Positions 33,105 to 43,917 of a DNA stretch of 64,000 nucleotides are shown one piece after another (within the stretch, counting starts at the first letter, position 1; every line of letters starts with the position of its first letter). The translations under genes and the position numbers were made by a program. Source of the stretch: Prauserella flavalba (GTDB lineage Bacteria > Actinomycetota > Actinomycetes > Mycobacteriales > Pseudonocardiaceae); NCBI RefSeq assembly GCF_003202235.1, contig NZ_MASU01000005.1, positions 1-64,000 of the forward strand, written 5' to 3'. The notes beneath the pieces are model-generated. The model was given only the letters and a program-made list of their open reading frames with translations. It was not told where the DNA came from and made no database searches.

Positions 33105-33584
33105 TCACCCGACGGGTACGACGATCTGGTCGGACAGCGCCCCGTTCTCGAACAGGGACAAGGTCGCGTCACCGAACGTCACATCGACGACGGTTGCCGT
33201 CCATTGTGGGTTGGGGCAGGTCGGAACGTTCGGGACGGTGGGGGTCTCCGTCGCGAGGTTGAACACGAACTGCCCGTTCCGCGGGGTGGGCAGCGGCCCG
33301 CTGCTGGCGGTCGCCGTGATCGTCGTGTCCTGACCGGGCGCGACATTGCCCGCCGGGTTCGTGCACTCGACCGACGCGACGCCCTGCGCCTGGACGGTGA
33401 TCTCGAACGTGGTGCCGCCGAGACCGGCGACCTTGCCGGTGCAGCGCAGCTGCGTTCCGATGTCGACACATTCGGCCGCGTTTCCACCGCCGGTGACGAA
33501 GTGGCCGCTTTGCGCGTATGCTGGCGCGACCGCGAGGGCCACCAGGGCGAATGCGCCCGCCAATGCCATCAGTATTCGTTTCAT
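33105..33584 (-). CDS. Small secreted protein of unknown function
   Basis: 159 residues with a clear Sec signal peptide: MKRILMALAGAFALVALAVA then PAYAQSG, cleavage expected after AYA. The mature part is beta-rich with paired cysteines (AAECVDIG, QLRCTGKVAG, SVECTNPAGN, PTCPNPQW) and no recognised catalytic motif. Strong ribosome site (gaggagc). The longer frame continuing to 34526 covers furA and the intergenic region and is an artefact. Likely an extracellular immunoglobulin-like or binding protein; the function is not recognised. Confidence 0.78.
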   Translation of the reverse strand: MKRILMALAGAFALVALAVAPAYAQSGHFVTGGGNAAECVDIGTQLRCTGKVAGLGGTTFEITVQAQGVASVECTNPAGNVAPGQDTTITATASSGPLPTPRNGQFVFNLATETPTVPNVPTCPNPQWTATVVDVTFGDATLSLFENGALSDQIVVPVG

Positions 33585-33909
33585 TATTGCTCCTCGAATT
33601 GTTCGGCAGATGTGCGGGTCCAACCTCGGCCGTGGGGGATCGTACGCCCGGAATTTGGCTCTGTCATTGGTCAATTCGTCGTTTTGCAAGTCCTTTGTGG
33701 GCAGACATTCTGGTGAATTATTGACGTGGAAAATGTGTCGGACTGACCGCGAGAAAACCGCAGAAAAAGCGGTTTCGGGTATCGATGCCACAACGTTCGC
33801 GTGGGTCGTGTTATCGCGCTGTGTCCTCTGCGGGTGGGCGGTCCGCACCCGTGCCGGCCCGCTACTCTCCGTGTGTGGACCGGTGCGCGACGCGCCGGGA
33901 GGTCCAATC
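33585..33909. other. AT-rich divergent intergenic region
   Basis: About 325 bp of locally AT-richer sequence between the secreted-protein start and the furA control region. It must carry the secreted-protein promoter. I see no convincing coding frame, no tRNA-like fold and no strong hairpin. Confidence 0.5.
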
Positions 33910-33944
33910 TTGATTGATTCCAGAAAGTAGGGCACACTGCGGTC

Positions 33945-33945
<1 letters not shown>
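33910..33945 (+). promoter_or_regulatory. furA promoter/FurA-box-like site, probably leaderless
   Basis: ttgattgattccagaaagt (33910-33928) closely resembles the AT-rich FurA site upstream of mycobacterial furA. TTGATT at 33910-33915 can serve as -35, with CACACT at 33933-33938 as -10 after 17 bp. Transcription would then begin about at the GTG at 33945, that is, a leaderless message as I recall for mycobacterial furA. A related string (tgattcccggaagga) just before katG, about 34372-34386, may be a second site. Confidence 0.6.
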
Positions 33946-36627
<2,682 letters not shown>

Positions 36628-36641
36628 GCCCGCTCGTCCGG

Positions 36642-36676
36642 TGACGGGCCGGCCGCCACCGGCGGCCGGCCCGTCA
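36642..36676. terminator. Strong bidirectional hairpin terminator after katG
   Basis: A perfect 16-bp stem, tgacgggccggccgcc / ggcggccggcccgtca, with loop acc. It overlaps the stop codon of the convergent hydrolase gene (36674-36676) and so serves both transcripts. Confidence 0.85.
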
Positions 36677-37576
36677 GTCTGTTGTGGACCGGTGCTGGCG
36701 GACGCAGGCCGCGATGAGCTTCGCGGCCTGCTCCGGCTGGTCCTCGGTGACGTAGGTGTAGGAGTCCGCCACGGTGTGCAGGGGCGCGCCCAGTTCGGCG
36801 GCGTACCGCTTCGCGTGCTCCAGCGGGAACACGTGGTCCTCCGCCGCCCAGACCAGGTGGATCGGAACAGGACGGCGCTCGATGAGCCGTCGCGCGGCAT
36901 CGCGCGTGTAGCCGGCCGACACCGCGCCGATGGCCTTGCGCCCGTCGAACCGGATCTCCGGCCGGGTCAGCACCGGCCGCACGTAGCTGTTCATCGCCCG
37001 GTCGTCGATCGGGTACTTCGCCAGCCAGCCGTAGGTGTTGCGCCACCGCCAGGTTCGCCGTAGCCGCAGCGGCTGGTAGAGCGCGCGGTAGGTCACCGCG
37101 CTCGCCGCCGTCGCCTTGAGCAGCCCGAACCCGCCGGGGCTCGGCGGCCACGTGTCCTCCGGCGTTTCGCACGAGCTGAGGACGAGGCGCCCGAGCACCT
37201 CCGGATGGTTCACCGCGACGAGCTGGCCGTATGCGCCGCCGGAGTCGTTGCCGACGAGCGTCACGTCGTCCAGTCCCAGTTCCCGGATCAGGTCCGCGAG
37301 CAGCCGGGCGATGCCGGGCGGGGAGAGGTCGGCATCGCGGTTCACCGGCACGACGTGTGCGCCCAGCGGCAGGTCGGGGGTGATGCACCGGAATTCCCGC
37401 GCCAGCAGCGGTACGACCTTTCGCCACAAATTCGCGTTGACGAGGTAGCCGTGCGCGAACACGAGTGCCGGGCCCGTGCCGCGGTCGTGGTAGCGCACCG
37501 GGCCGGAGGGCAGCCGCACCTCGCGCGGCTCGCCCAGGTCCGGGTCTCGCCAGGTGTTCGTCGGATCAGTGGTCAC
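36674..37576 (-). CDS. Alpha/beta hydrolase with Asp at the nucleophile position
   Basis: 300 residues. HGYLVNANLWRKVVPLLARE gives the oxyanion region and VGNDSGGAYGQ the nucleophile elbow, with D where haloalkane dehalogenases and epoxide hydrolases have their Asp. Acid region WAAEDHVFPLEH. Where those enzymes have the catalytic His (GHF...EDQPE) this one reads DSYTYVTEDQPE, with no His. It could be a relative with altered chemistry or a non-hydrolytic member. GTG 37576 behind ggagg. Divergent from a TetR regulator across two copies of a palindrome. Confidence 0.82.
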   Translation of the reverse strand: MTTDPTNTWRDPDLGEPREVRLPSGPVRYHDRGTGPALVFAHGYLVNANLWRKVVPLLAREFRCITPDLPLGAHVVPVNRDADLSPPGIARLLADLIRELGLDDVTLVGNDSGGAYGQLVAVNHPEVLGRLVLSSCETPEDTWPPSPGGFGLLKATAASAVTYRALYQPLRLRRTWRWRNTYGWLAKYPIDDRAMNSYVRPVLTRPEIRFDGRKAIGAVSAGYTRDAARRLIERRPVPIHLVWAAEDHVFPLEHAKRYAAELGAPLHTVADSYTYVTEDQPEQAAKLIAACVRQHRSTTD

Positions 37577-37597
37577 GGCAGGACCTCCGGAACTTTT

Positions 37598-37610
37598 TGC
37601 AACCGTTGCA
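37598..37610. promoter_or_regulatory. TetR operator copy 1, TGCAAC-C-GTTGCA
   Basis: A perfect palindrome tgcaaccgttgca, 21 bp upstream of the hydrolase GTG. A near-identical copy lies exactly 50 bp away before the tetR gene, and the flanking ttttt is also shared. Confidence 0.8.
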
Positions 37611-37647
37611 AGAACTCTGCCGGTACGTAGCGGTCGTCCCGAGTTTT

Positions 37648-37660
37648 TGCAACGATTGCA
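37648..37660. promoter_or_regulatory. TetR operator copy 2, TGCAA-CGA-TTGCA
   Basis: tgcaacgattgca, ending 3 bp before the tetR ATG at 37664. With copy 1 it would let the TetR dimer control itself and the divergent hydrolase. Its position over the start codon fits tight autorepression. Confidence 0.8.
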
Positions 37661-37663
37661 GGA

Positions 37664-38281
37664 ATGGTCGCCATGGATCCCCGGAAGCAGCGCACGATCG
37701 AGGCACTGCTGCACGCGGCCGAGCAGATCTTCGCCGCGCGCGGGGTGGACGACACCACGGTCGAGGAGATCGCCACGAAGGCCGGTGTCGCGGTGGGCTC
37801 GATCTACAACCACTTCGGTTCGAAGGCCGGGCTGCTCGCGGCCGTCGTCGAGCGTGCGCTCGGCGCCGACCGCGACCACATGGACCGCGCGTACACCGCC
37901 GACCGCACGCCTGTCGAACAGCTCTACGCCGCCGCCGAGGAGTACCTGGCGTTCTACCTGGACCACCCCGAGTACTTCCGGATGCTGGCGTTTCCCAGCG
38001 CGCCCGGTCAGTACGCGGCGGGGCAGGACCTCGCGGCGCGGCTGGCCCGCTCCGTCGAAGCGCAGAACCAGCGAATGGTCAACGCGCTGCGCGCCGGGAT
38101 CGCGGCCGGGGTGCTGCGCGACGTGGACGCCGCGCAGGTGGCCACGGTGCTGTGGGCCTCGTGGAACGGGGTGATCAGCCTCGGCTGGCGCCAGGACGGC
38201 CTGCGCCGCACCGAGACCGAGCTGCGAATCCTGCTGCGCACCGCGACCGACGTCGTGGCGAACGGCCTGCTGGCGCGTTGA
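37664..38281 (+). CDS. TetR-family regulator
   Basis: 205 residues. N-terminal TetR domain (RTIEALLHAAEQIFAARGVDDTTVEEIATKAGVAVGSIYNHFGSK). The C-terminal ligand domain is unlike any I can name. A second ATG at 37673 is possible. Two TGCAA/TTGCA palindromes precede it and the divergent alpha/beta hydrolase, the likely target. Confidence 0.88.
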   Translation: MVAMDPRKQRTIEALLHAAEQIFAARGVDDTTVEEIATKAGVAVGSIYNHFGSKAGLLAAVVERALGADRDHMDRAYTADRTPVEQLYAAAEEYLAFYLDHPEYFRMLAFPSAPGQYAAGQDLAARLARSVEAQNQRMVNALRAGIAAGVLRDVDAAQVATVLWASWNGVISLGWRQDGLRRTETELRILLRTATDVVANGLLAR

Positions 38282-38321
38282 GCGTCCCGGGTTCGTCGGT
38301 ACCCGGTGCGACGATGCGACC

Positions 38322-38993
38322 GTGAGCGAAACCCTGAGCCACCACGGCATCTCCGCGGCGGTTACCGGCCTCGGCTGGCGCTACGTCCTCGACGGCCTCC
38401 TCGCCGGGGTGCCGGTGGACTCCCTGCGCGCCGCCACCGACGTCGCGGCGCGGATCGCGGCCGGGCTCGGCGCCGAGGCCGACGACCACGTGGTGATGGA
38501 CTGCCGCCGCGACAGCGTGATCGTCACCGTGCGGTCGTGGCGCACCGGGTCCGTCGGGCCTGACGGTCTCCACCTCGCCCGCCGGATCTTCGCGCTGGTG
38601 ACCGGGCTCGGCCTGCGGATCGCGGCCGGTGCCGGGCTGTCGAGGTCGGTGCAGGCGCTGGAGATCGCCATCGACGCGGTCGACGCCGCTGCCGTCCGCC
38701 CGTTCTGGCGGGCCGTCCTGGGCTACGCCGACGGCGCCGGGGACGTCCTCGTCGACCCGGCCGGGCAGGGGCCGGCGGTGTGGTTCCAGCGGATGACCCT
38801 GCCGCGTCCGCAACGCAACCGCGTGCACCTGGACGTCTCCGTGCCGCACGACGAGGCGCCGGTGCGCGTGGAGCGGGCGCTCGCCGCGGGCGGTGTGCTG
38901 CGGTCGGACCGGTTCGCGCCCGCGTTCTGGGTGCTGGCCGACGCGGAGGGCAACGAGGCGTGCGTCAGCACGTGGCAGGGCCGCGACCCGTGA
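38322..38993 (+). CDS. Pterin-dehydratase-like / VOC two-domain protein
   Basis: 223 residues. Residues 1-105 look like a 4a-hydroxytetrahydrobiopterin dehydratase fold (ISAAVTGLGWRYVLDGL, HVVMDCRRDSVIVTVRSW) but without the catalytic HHP motif. Residues 110-223 form a VOC domain (ALEIAIDAVDAAAVRPFWRAVLGYA to NEACVSTWQGRD). Fusions of this kind occur in actinobacteria and are usually annotated only as VOC family. The start 38322 has a weak ribosome site. It follows tetR by 40 bp and may share its promoter. Confidence 0.75.
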   Translation: MSETLSHHGISAAVTGLGWRYVLDGLLAGVPVDSLRAATDVAARIAAGLGAEADDHVVMDCRRDSVIVTVRSWRTGSVGPDGLHLARRIFALVTGLGLRIAAGAGLSRSVQALEIAIDAVDAAAVRPFWRAVLGYADGAGDVLVDPAGQGPAVWFQRMTLPRPQRNRVHLDVSVPHDEAPVRVERALAAGGVLRSDRFAPAFWVLADAEGNEACVSTWQGRDP

Positions 38994-39111
38994 GGCCGGG
39001 CCACAAAAATCGTCGTGCCTGTTCAGAGCCGGTTCGCCGGGGGCCACGTCTGGACACGTCCGCCCGGCGGGTGTCCAGTGTGCCCAGGGGGCGGTGGCGA
39101 AGGAGGTTCTG

Positions 39112-39555
39112 ATGATGACACCGGAGGAGCGCAGGGAAACGCTGCGTCGCGTGGTGGACGACCTGTGGAACCGGGGCAACCTCGACGCGTGCGACGAACT
39201 GTTCGCCGAGCACTGTTCGTTCCACGACCCGAGCTTCCCCGTCGACGGCGTGGAAGGAATGAAGCGGCAGGTCGCCGATCTCAGGCAGGCCCAGCCGGAC
39301 CTGCACATGGACGTGCAGGACGTCCTCGTGGACGGCGACCTCACCTGTGCGCGCTGGACGATGGGCGCCACCGCGCGCAACGAGTTCCGCGGCCTGCCTG
39401 CCACGGGCAAGAGCTACGTGATGACCGGCATGACGATCGACAAGTGGGAGGGTGACCGGATCGTCGAGGAATGGGTCAACTACGACCTGTTCGGCGCACT
39501 CCAGCAGGCGGGGATCATCCCCGAGGCGGCCACGCCGCCCGCTGCCACGGAGTGA
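39112..39555 (+). CDS. Ester cyclase/SnoaL-like protein
   Basis: 147 residues of the SnoaL polyketide-cyclase-like NTF2 family: VVDDLWNRGNLDACDELFAEHCSFHDP, then LRQAQPDLHMDVQDVLVDGD and MTIDKWEGDRIVEEWVNYD. This is the best match to the ester-cyclase subgroup among the three NTF2-fold genes here. Excellent ribosome site (aaggagg). A single gene closed by a hairpin. No neighbouring biosynthetic genes, so its substrate is open. Confidence 0.78.
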   Translation: MMTPEERRETLRRVVDDLWNRGNLDACDELFAEHCSFHDPSFPVDGVEGMKRQVADLRQAQPDLHMDVQDVLVDGDLTCARWTMGATARNEFRGLPATGKSYVMTGMTIDKWEGDRIVEEWVNYDLFGALQQAGIIPEAATPPAATE

Positions 39556-39560
39556 ACGCC

Positions 39561-39588
39561 GAGCCCCGGTGCCACGGCGCCGGGGCTC
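39561..39588 (+). terminator. Hairpin terminator after the SnoaL-like gene
   Basis: gagccccgg / ccggggctc pair perfectly around a short loop, starting 5 bp after the stop codon; the stem can extend inward with one wobble pair. Confidence 0.75.
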
Positions 39589-39685
39589 CACTGTGGACGG
39601 GATCCCTGCTTGTTGACTCCGTTCGGGGGCGGGCGCCGCCGGGGTTTCGCGCTAGCGTGGGGACACCGTCGGCCGAGGGGGACAC

Positions 39686-40087
39686 GTGGACGCACTGCGG
39701 CATCACCGTCTCGCTGTCGTCCTGCTGCTGGCCCACCTCGGTCTGCTCGTAGGTGTCCTGCTGTGGGCGGCTTTGCATCCGCTCGCGACCGTGAACGACA
39801 CGGCATGGGTGCTGCTGACCCTGGAAATTGTGCTGATCATCGCCGTCGTGGCCGGGCGGAGCCGCCCCTGCCTGAGCGCGCTCCTCGTGCTGGATGTGCT
39901 GTGCTTCGCGGTGTATGCCGTCCCGGTCGTGGTGCAGGGAGCGATGTCGCCACTGCTGGCGGCCTTCCTGGCCCACGCCGGAGCCCGGCTGCTGATCGTG
40001 CTGTCGGCTCCGGTCCGGCGCCTCGTGGCGGGCGCCGCGGAGCGTGGTCATCCGGCCAGCAGCACGACCCCGTCGTCGTCGGCGTAG
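39686..40087 (+). CDS. Small membrane protein of unknown function
   Basis: 133 residues with about four hydrophobic helices (residues about 9-30, 40-57, 64-85, 88-110) and a Ser/Thr-rich tail. GTG start 39686 behind gaggggg. The last 40 bp overlap the convergent RraA-like gene, so its true end may be under pressure from both. No family recognised; gene status is supported by the membrane pattern and ribosome site only. Confidence 0.6.
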   Translation: MDALRHHRLAVVLLLAHLGLLVGVLLWAALHPLATVNDTAWVLLTLEIVLIIAVVAGRSRPCLSALLVLDVLCFAVYAVPVVVQGAMSPLLAAFLAHAGARLLIVLSAPVRRLVAGAAERGHPASSTTPSSSA

Positions 40088-40524
40088 ACCGTATCGCCGG
40101 GCAGGAACGTCACCCCGCCGAAACCGACCGGCACGTCGACCGCGCCGTTGCCGGCCTTGGAGCTCTTGCGCGGGTTCGTGCCGAGCGCCTTGATGCCGAG
40201 GGGAAGCCCCGCGAGCACGGCGCTGTCGCGCACGGCACCGTTGACGATCAGGCCCGCCCAGCCGTTGTCGGCGGCCGAGCGGGCGATGAGGTCGCCCGTC
40301 AGCGCGGTGTGCAGGGAGCCCCGGCCGTCGATCACCAGGACACAGCCCTCGCCTGGCGTGCGCAGCAGCTCGCGCACCAGGCCGTTGTCCTGGTAGCACG
40401 ACACGGTCCGCACGCGGCCGGTGAACGTCCGGTGCGCGCCGAACTGGCGGAACTGCGTGTCGCACACGCGGAGGCTGTCGCCGTGCTCGTCCACGAGGTC
40501 GGCGGTGGCGAAGGTGTCGGTCAC
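40048..40524 (-). CDS. RraA-like protein / HMG-type aldolase
   Basis: 158 residues of the RraA/4-hydroxy-4-methyl-2-oxoglutarate aldolase family: [64 protein letters not shown]. The G-x-V-R-D segment and following residues form the metal/pyruvate site in the aldolases. Two roles are known: class II aldolase for oxaloacetate-type acids, and RNase E inhibitor. Here the divergent GntR regulator and MFS transporter suggest the catabolic aldolase role. GTG 40524 starts at the family position. Confidence 0.85.
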   Translation of the reverse strand: MTDTFATADLVDEHGDSLRVCDTQFRQFGAHRTFTGRVRTVSCYQDNGLVRELLRTPGEGCVLVIDGRGSLHTALTGDLIARSAADNGWAGLIVNGAVRDSAVLAGLPLGIKALGTNPRKSSKAGNGAVDVPVGFGGVTFLPGDTVYADDDGVVLLAG

Positions 40525-40557
40525 GTCCTGGGTCCTTTCGTCCTGCTGCGCCCAGAA

Positions 40558-40567
40558 GGTTATAACC
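40558..40567. promoter_or_regulatory. GGTTATAACC palindrome upstream of the rraA-like gene
   Basis: A perfect 10-bp palindrome, 33 bp upstream of the rraA-like start in the divergent rraA/gntR region. The same core with following bases (gttataacctc) recurs at 48167 before another GntR gene. A second palindrome, ggcta-cgcta-tagcc, lies at 40630-40644 close to the gntR start. Confidence 0.55.
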
Positions 40568-40661
40568 TCGGCGAGCCGTGGGCGCGGGTGAGTGTGATCA
40601 CCTCGGGTCAACGTGTCGCTTCTCCCTGCGGCTACGCTATAGCCGTGGAGAGGAGTCTGGG

Positions 40662-41336
40662 GTGACCGACGCCGCCGAGTCCCTGGTGACCAAGAGCGAG
40701 CTGGCCTACGAACTGGTGCGGGAGAAGATCCTCTCCGGCGAGCTGGCGCCGGGATCGGTGCTCAACCAGGCCACGCTCGCCCGCACCCTCGGCATCAGCA
40801 CCACGCCGCTGCGCGAGGCGCTGCGCAGGCTGAAGGCGGAGGGCCTGGTGGTGCTCGGGGCGCACCGCGACGCCCACGTCACCGAGCTGAGGGCGGAGGA
40901 GGCGCGCGACCTGGTGGAGCTGCGCCGGTCGCTCGACCCGCTTGCCGCCGGGCTCGCCGCGCAGCGCCGGACGAAGGCCGACATCGCCGAGATCCGCGAG
41001 AGCGCGCGCGGGCTCGCCGCGCTGCCGCCCGACCCGGGACAGGAGCTGCTGCGGCAGCACCGCCGGTTCCACTCCGCGATCTACCGCGCGTCCCACAACG
41101 AGCTGCTCATCGAGACGCTCGACAGCCTGTGGGACCGGGCTGACCGCTACCGCAGGCTCGCGCTGGAGGGCGGCCGCGAGCCGGGGGAGCGGGCGAGAAA
41201 GGACGAGGAACACCGGCTGCTGATGGAGAGCGTGATCGTGGGGGACAGCGACACCGCCGAAGCGGTGATGCGTGAGCACATCGAGACCAGCCTCGGTGCG
41301 AAGGCGATGTGGCGGCTCATGACGGCCCATGACTGA
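40662..41336 (+). CDS. GntR-family (FCD) regulator
   Basis: 224 residues: winged helix ([43 protein letters not shown]) and an all-helical FCD ligand domain with typical metal-binding positions ([27 protein letters not shown]). FCD regulators usually sense organic acids. Divergent from the RraA-like aldolase and overlapping an MFS transporter by 8 bp, so it likely controls uptake and cleavage of a keto/hydroxy acid. GTG start behind gaggagt. Confidence 0.87.
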   Translation: MTDAAESLVTKSELAYELVREKILSGELAPGSVLNQATLARTLGISTTPLREALRRLKAEGLVVLGAHRDAHVTELRAEEARDLVELRRSLDPLAAGLAAQRRTKADIAEIRESARGLAALPPDPGQELLRQHRRFHSAIYRASHNELLIETLDSLWDRADRYRRLALEGGREPGERARKDEEHRLLMESVIVGDSDTAEAVMREHIETSLGAKAMWRLMTAHD

Positions 41337-42504
41337 GGGCGCGCGGGGCCGGGCGTGGGCGCTGCTGACCCACGCTGCGCTCACCCAGGCCGTGACGTTC
41401 GTGCTGCGGCCCGCGACGTCGTACCGCGCGCTGGAGCTCGACCTGTCGCCCGCGTGGCTCGGGGTGCTCTCCGGGACCTTCGCGCTCGTGCCGCTGGTGC
41501 TGGCGCTGCCTGCCGGGCACGTCGTCGACCGGCTCGGCGAACGCCGCGTGATGATCGCCGGTGGTGTGCTGCTCACGGCGGCGGGCGGTACGTTCCTCGT
41601 GTTCGGCGGCTCCATCCCGGGACTCGTGATCGCGAGCATCGTGCTCGGCACGGCGCACCTGTGCGCCGTGGTGGGGCAGCAGGCGCTCGTGGCCAACACG
41701 ACGTCCTCCGGGAAGCTTGACGCCGCCTTCGGCTACTACACGTTCGCCGCCTCGGCGGGGCAGGCCGCCGGACCGCTGCTGATCGTCCTCTTCGGAGGGT
41801 CGCAGGCCATTCCCGACACCACGCCGGTGTTCCAGGGCGCCGCGCTGATCGCGGTGGTCGTGCTCGCGTGCTCGTTCGCGATCCGCGACGGAGCGCGCGC
41901 GGTCGAGCGTGACGCCGCCGCGCCTGCCGGGGTCGGCGGGCTGCTGCGCCTGCCCGGCCTGGCCCGGGCGCTGCTCACGAGCTGCGTTGTGCTCGCGGCG
42001 GTGGACATCTCGCTGGTGTACCTGCCCGCGCTCGGCGCGGAGCGCGGCATCGCCTCCGGTGTCGTCGGTGCCCTGCTCGGGCTGCGTGCCGTGGCGTCGA
42101 TGACCTCCCGCCTGTTCCTCGGCAGGCTCACCCGGTGGCTCGGGCGCAAGCGCGTGCTGCTCGTGAGCATCGCCGCGTCGGCGGCCGGGCTCGCGCTCGC
42201 GGCGGCACCGGTGCCGGTGTGGGTGCTTGCCGTGGCCGTCACGGTGGCCGGACTGGGGCTCGGGGTCGGCCAGCCGCTGACGATGTCGTGGCTCGCCGAG
42301 TCGGCCCCGCCCGGGATGCGGGGGAGGGCGATGTCGCTGCGGCTCACCGGCAACCGTGCCGGGCAGGTCATCGTGCCCGGCACGGTCGGCCTCGTCGCGG
42401 CCGGCCTCGGGGCGGCCGGGGTGCTGTGGGTGACCGCCGCGGGCCTCGCGTGGACGGGGTTCGCCGCACGCAAGCTCGCAGTGGACCGCCCGCACGACTC
42501 ATGA
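41329..42504 (+). CDS. MFS transporter
   Basis: 391 residues, about 12 hydrophobic segments; motif A-like loop GHVVDRLGERRVMIAGG after TM2. It starts within the gntR 3' end, so is co-transcribed with it. It may import the acid split by the RraA-like aldolase, or export it; direction cannot be told from sequence. It stops 7 bp before the convergent GH1 gene. Confidence 0.85.
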   Translation: MTEGARGRAWALLTHAALTQAVTFVLRPATSYRALELDLSPAWLGVLSGTFALVPLVLALPAGHVVDRLGERRVMIAGGVLLTAAGGTFLVFGGSIPGLVIASIVLGTAHLCAVVGQQALVANTTSSGKLDAAFGYYTFAASAGQAAGPLLIVLFGGSQAIPDTTPVFQGAALIAVVVLACSFAIRDGARAVERDAAAPAGVGGLLRLPGLARALLTSCVVLAAVDISLVYLPALGAERGIASGVVGALLGLRAVASMTSRLFLGRLTRWLGRKRVLLVSIAASAAGLALAAAPVPVWVLAVAVTVAGLGLGVGQPLTMSWLAESAPPGMRGRAMSLRLTGNRAGQVIVPGTVGLVAAGLGAAGVLWVTAAGLAWTGFAARKLAVDRPHDS

Positions 42505-42511
42505 GCGGCGC

Positions 42512-43864
42512 TCAGCCCGCCTCGGCCCACGCCTTCGCCCCCGCCGCCACCGGCAGCGGCGCGAAGCACGTCCGCAGATCGGCCAGCGCGCACCACGCGG
42601 GCCTGCGCTTCGGCAGGTAGCCCTCGGGCACGCCGTGGCCCGCGATCGCCTCGCGGTAGGCGGGCACCGCGTCGGTCGGCCTCCGCGTGAGCGAGGGATC
42701 CGTCAGCGCGTCCACTGTGTACAGCCCGAACCGGGGCCGGTAGCTGCCCCACTCGTAGTTGTCGGTGATGCTCCAGTAGTTGTAGCCCATCACGTTCACG
42801 CCCTCGGCCATCGCGCGCTGCAGCCAGTACAGGTGGTCGCGCAGGTGGTCGGCGCGGGTGTAGCCGTCCGGCCTCGGCTGCCCGTTGTCCGTCGGCATCC
42901 CGTTCTCCACGACGTACAGCGGCAGCCCCGGGAACTTCCGCTGGTAGGTCTTGAGCGCGTAGTACAGGCCGTCCGGCTGCGGGTCGATGCGCCAGAACTC
43001 GTCGGTGAGGCCGTGGATGGCGGTGAGGTTGTCGAGGCTCGCGCCGTAGTAGTAGTCGACGCCGACGAAGTCGAGCTTGTCCTTGACCTTGTCGATGAAC
43101 GCCGCGTCGTCGAACCACTGCAGCGGCGGCGGCTTCACCGCGAGGTTGCTGCTCACCCGCGCGCCGGGGTCGAGCTCGTGGATGAGGTCGTAGCCCTGGC
43201 GGTGGGCGCTCACCAGGTTGCGCATCATCGCGTCGGATTGGAAGACGTTGAGCCCGCCGTTGCGCTCCTCGAACGACCGGTACACCGTCGGCTCGTTGAA
43301 GGTGATCCACAGCGCGCCCTGGCCCGCGTAGCGGCTCACCACCAGCCTGGCGAAGGAGAGCCAGCTGGAGACGGTCGAGGCGTTGGTCCAGCCGCCGCGG
43401 TCGACGATCCAGCCGGGGTGCGTGAAGTGGGTGAGCGTGAGCATCGGGGTCATCCCGGCGGCCTTGATCTCGCGCACCATGCCGTCGTAGAGCGCGAGGG
43501 CTTCCTGGTCGATCTCGCCCGGCCTCGGCTCGATCCTCGGCCACTCCAGGCTCACGCGGAACGTGTTGACGCCCAGGTCCTTCGCGAGCGCGATGTCCTC
43601 GGCGTAGCGGTTGCGGAAGTCGGTCGCGTTCGCGTACGGGTCGTGCACGGTCTCGGCGCGGGCGTCGACGTACCGCCGCCAGTTGCTGTCCGGTGCCGCG
43701 CCCTCCGACTGGAACCCCGCCGTCGCGACGCCCCAGTGGAACCCGGGCGGCACCGGGGCGATCGGCACGTCCGGCGTGCTCGCGTGGGCGGCTCCGGGCA
43801 ACACGGTGGGCAGCGTCAGTGCGGCCACGACGCTCGCGACGGCCAGTCTCCGCGTGATCGACAT
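42512..43864 (-). CDS. Secreted GH1 family beta-glycosidase
   Basis: 450 residues. N-terminal signal peptide with RR at 5-6, cleavage likely after AHA28. GH1 catalytic acid E191 in TFNEPT and nucleophile E320 in VVENGM; family start PGFHWGVATAGFQSEG. Retaining hydrolysis of beta-glucosides or fucosides outside the cell. GH1 enzymes are usually cytoplasmic, so a secreted one is less common. Only 53 bp separate it from the divergent tetR gene, and that gap holds two operators. Confidence 0.88.
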   Translation of the reverse strand: MSITRRLAVASVVAALTLPTVLPGAAHASTPDVPIAPVPPGFHWGVATAGFQSEGAAPDSNWRRYVDARAETVHDPYANATDFRNRYAEDIALAKDLGVNTFRVSLEWPRIEPRPGEIDQEALALYDGMVREIKAAGMTPMLTLTHFTHPGWIVDRGGWTNASTVSSWLSFARLVVSRYAGQGALWITFNEPTVYRSFEERNGGLNVFQSDAMMRNLVSAHRQGYDLIHELDPGARVSSNLAVKPPPLQWFDDAAFIDKVKDKLDFVGVDYYYGASLDNLTAIHGLTDEFWRIDPQPDGLYYALKTYQRKFPGLPLYVVENGMPTDNGQPRPDGYTRADHLRDHLYWLQRAMAEGVNVMGYNYWSITDNYEWGSYRPRFGLYTVDALTDPSLTRRPTDAVPAYREAIAGHGVPEGYLPKRRPAWCALADLRTCFAPLPVAAGAKAWAEAG

Positions 43865-43876
43865 GCGGGCCAGTAT

Positions 43877-43892
43877 GCAAGGGTTCCCTTGC
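43877..43892. promoter_or_regulatory. Operator 1, GCAAGGG-tt-CCCTTGC
   Basis: A perfect 16-bp palindrome beginning 13 bp upstream of the GH1 start. Confidence 0.85.
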
Positions 43893-43897
43893 GGGCC

Positions 43898-43913
43898 GCA
43901 AGGCTATCCTTGC
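43898..43913. promoter_or_regulatory. Operator 2, GCAAGG-ctat-CCTTGC
   Basis: A second copy 21 bp (two helical turns) from the first, ending 4 bp before the tetR ATG. Together the two sites occupy most of the 53-bp gap, so the TetR product should repress both genes tightly. Confidence 0.85.
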
Positions 43914-43917
43914 GCCC

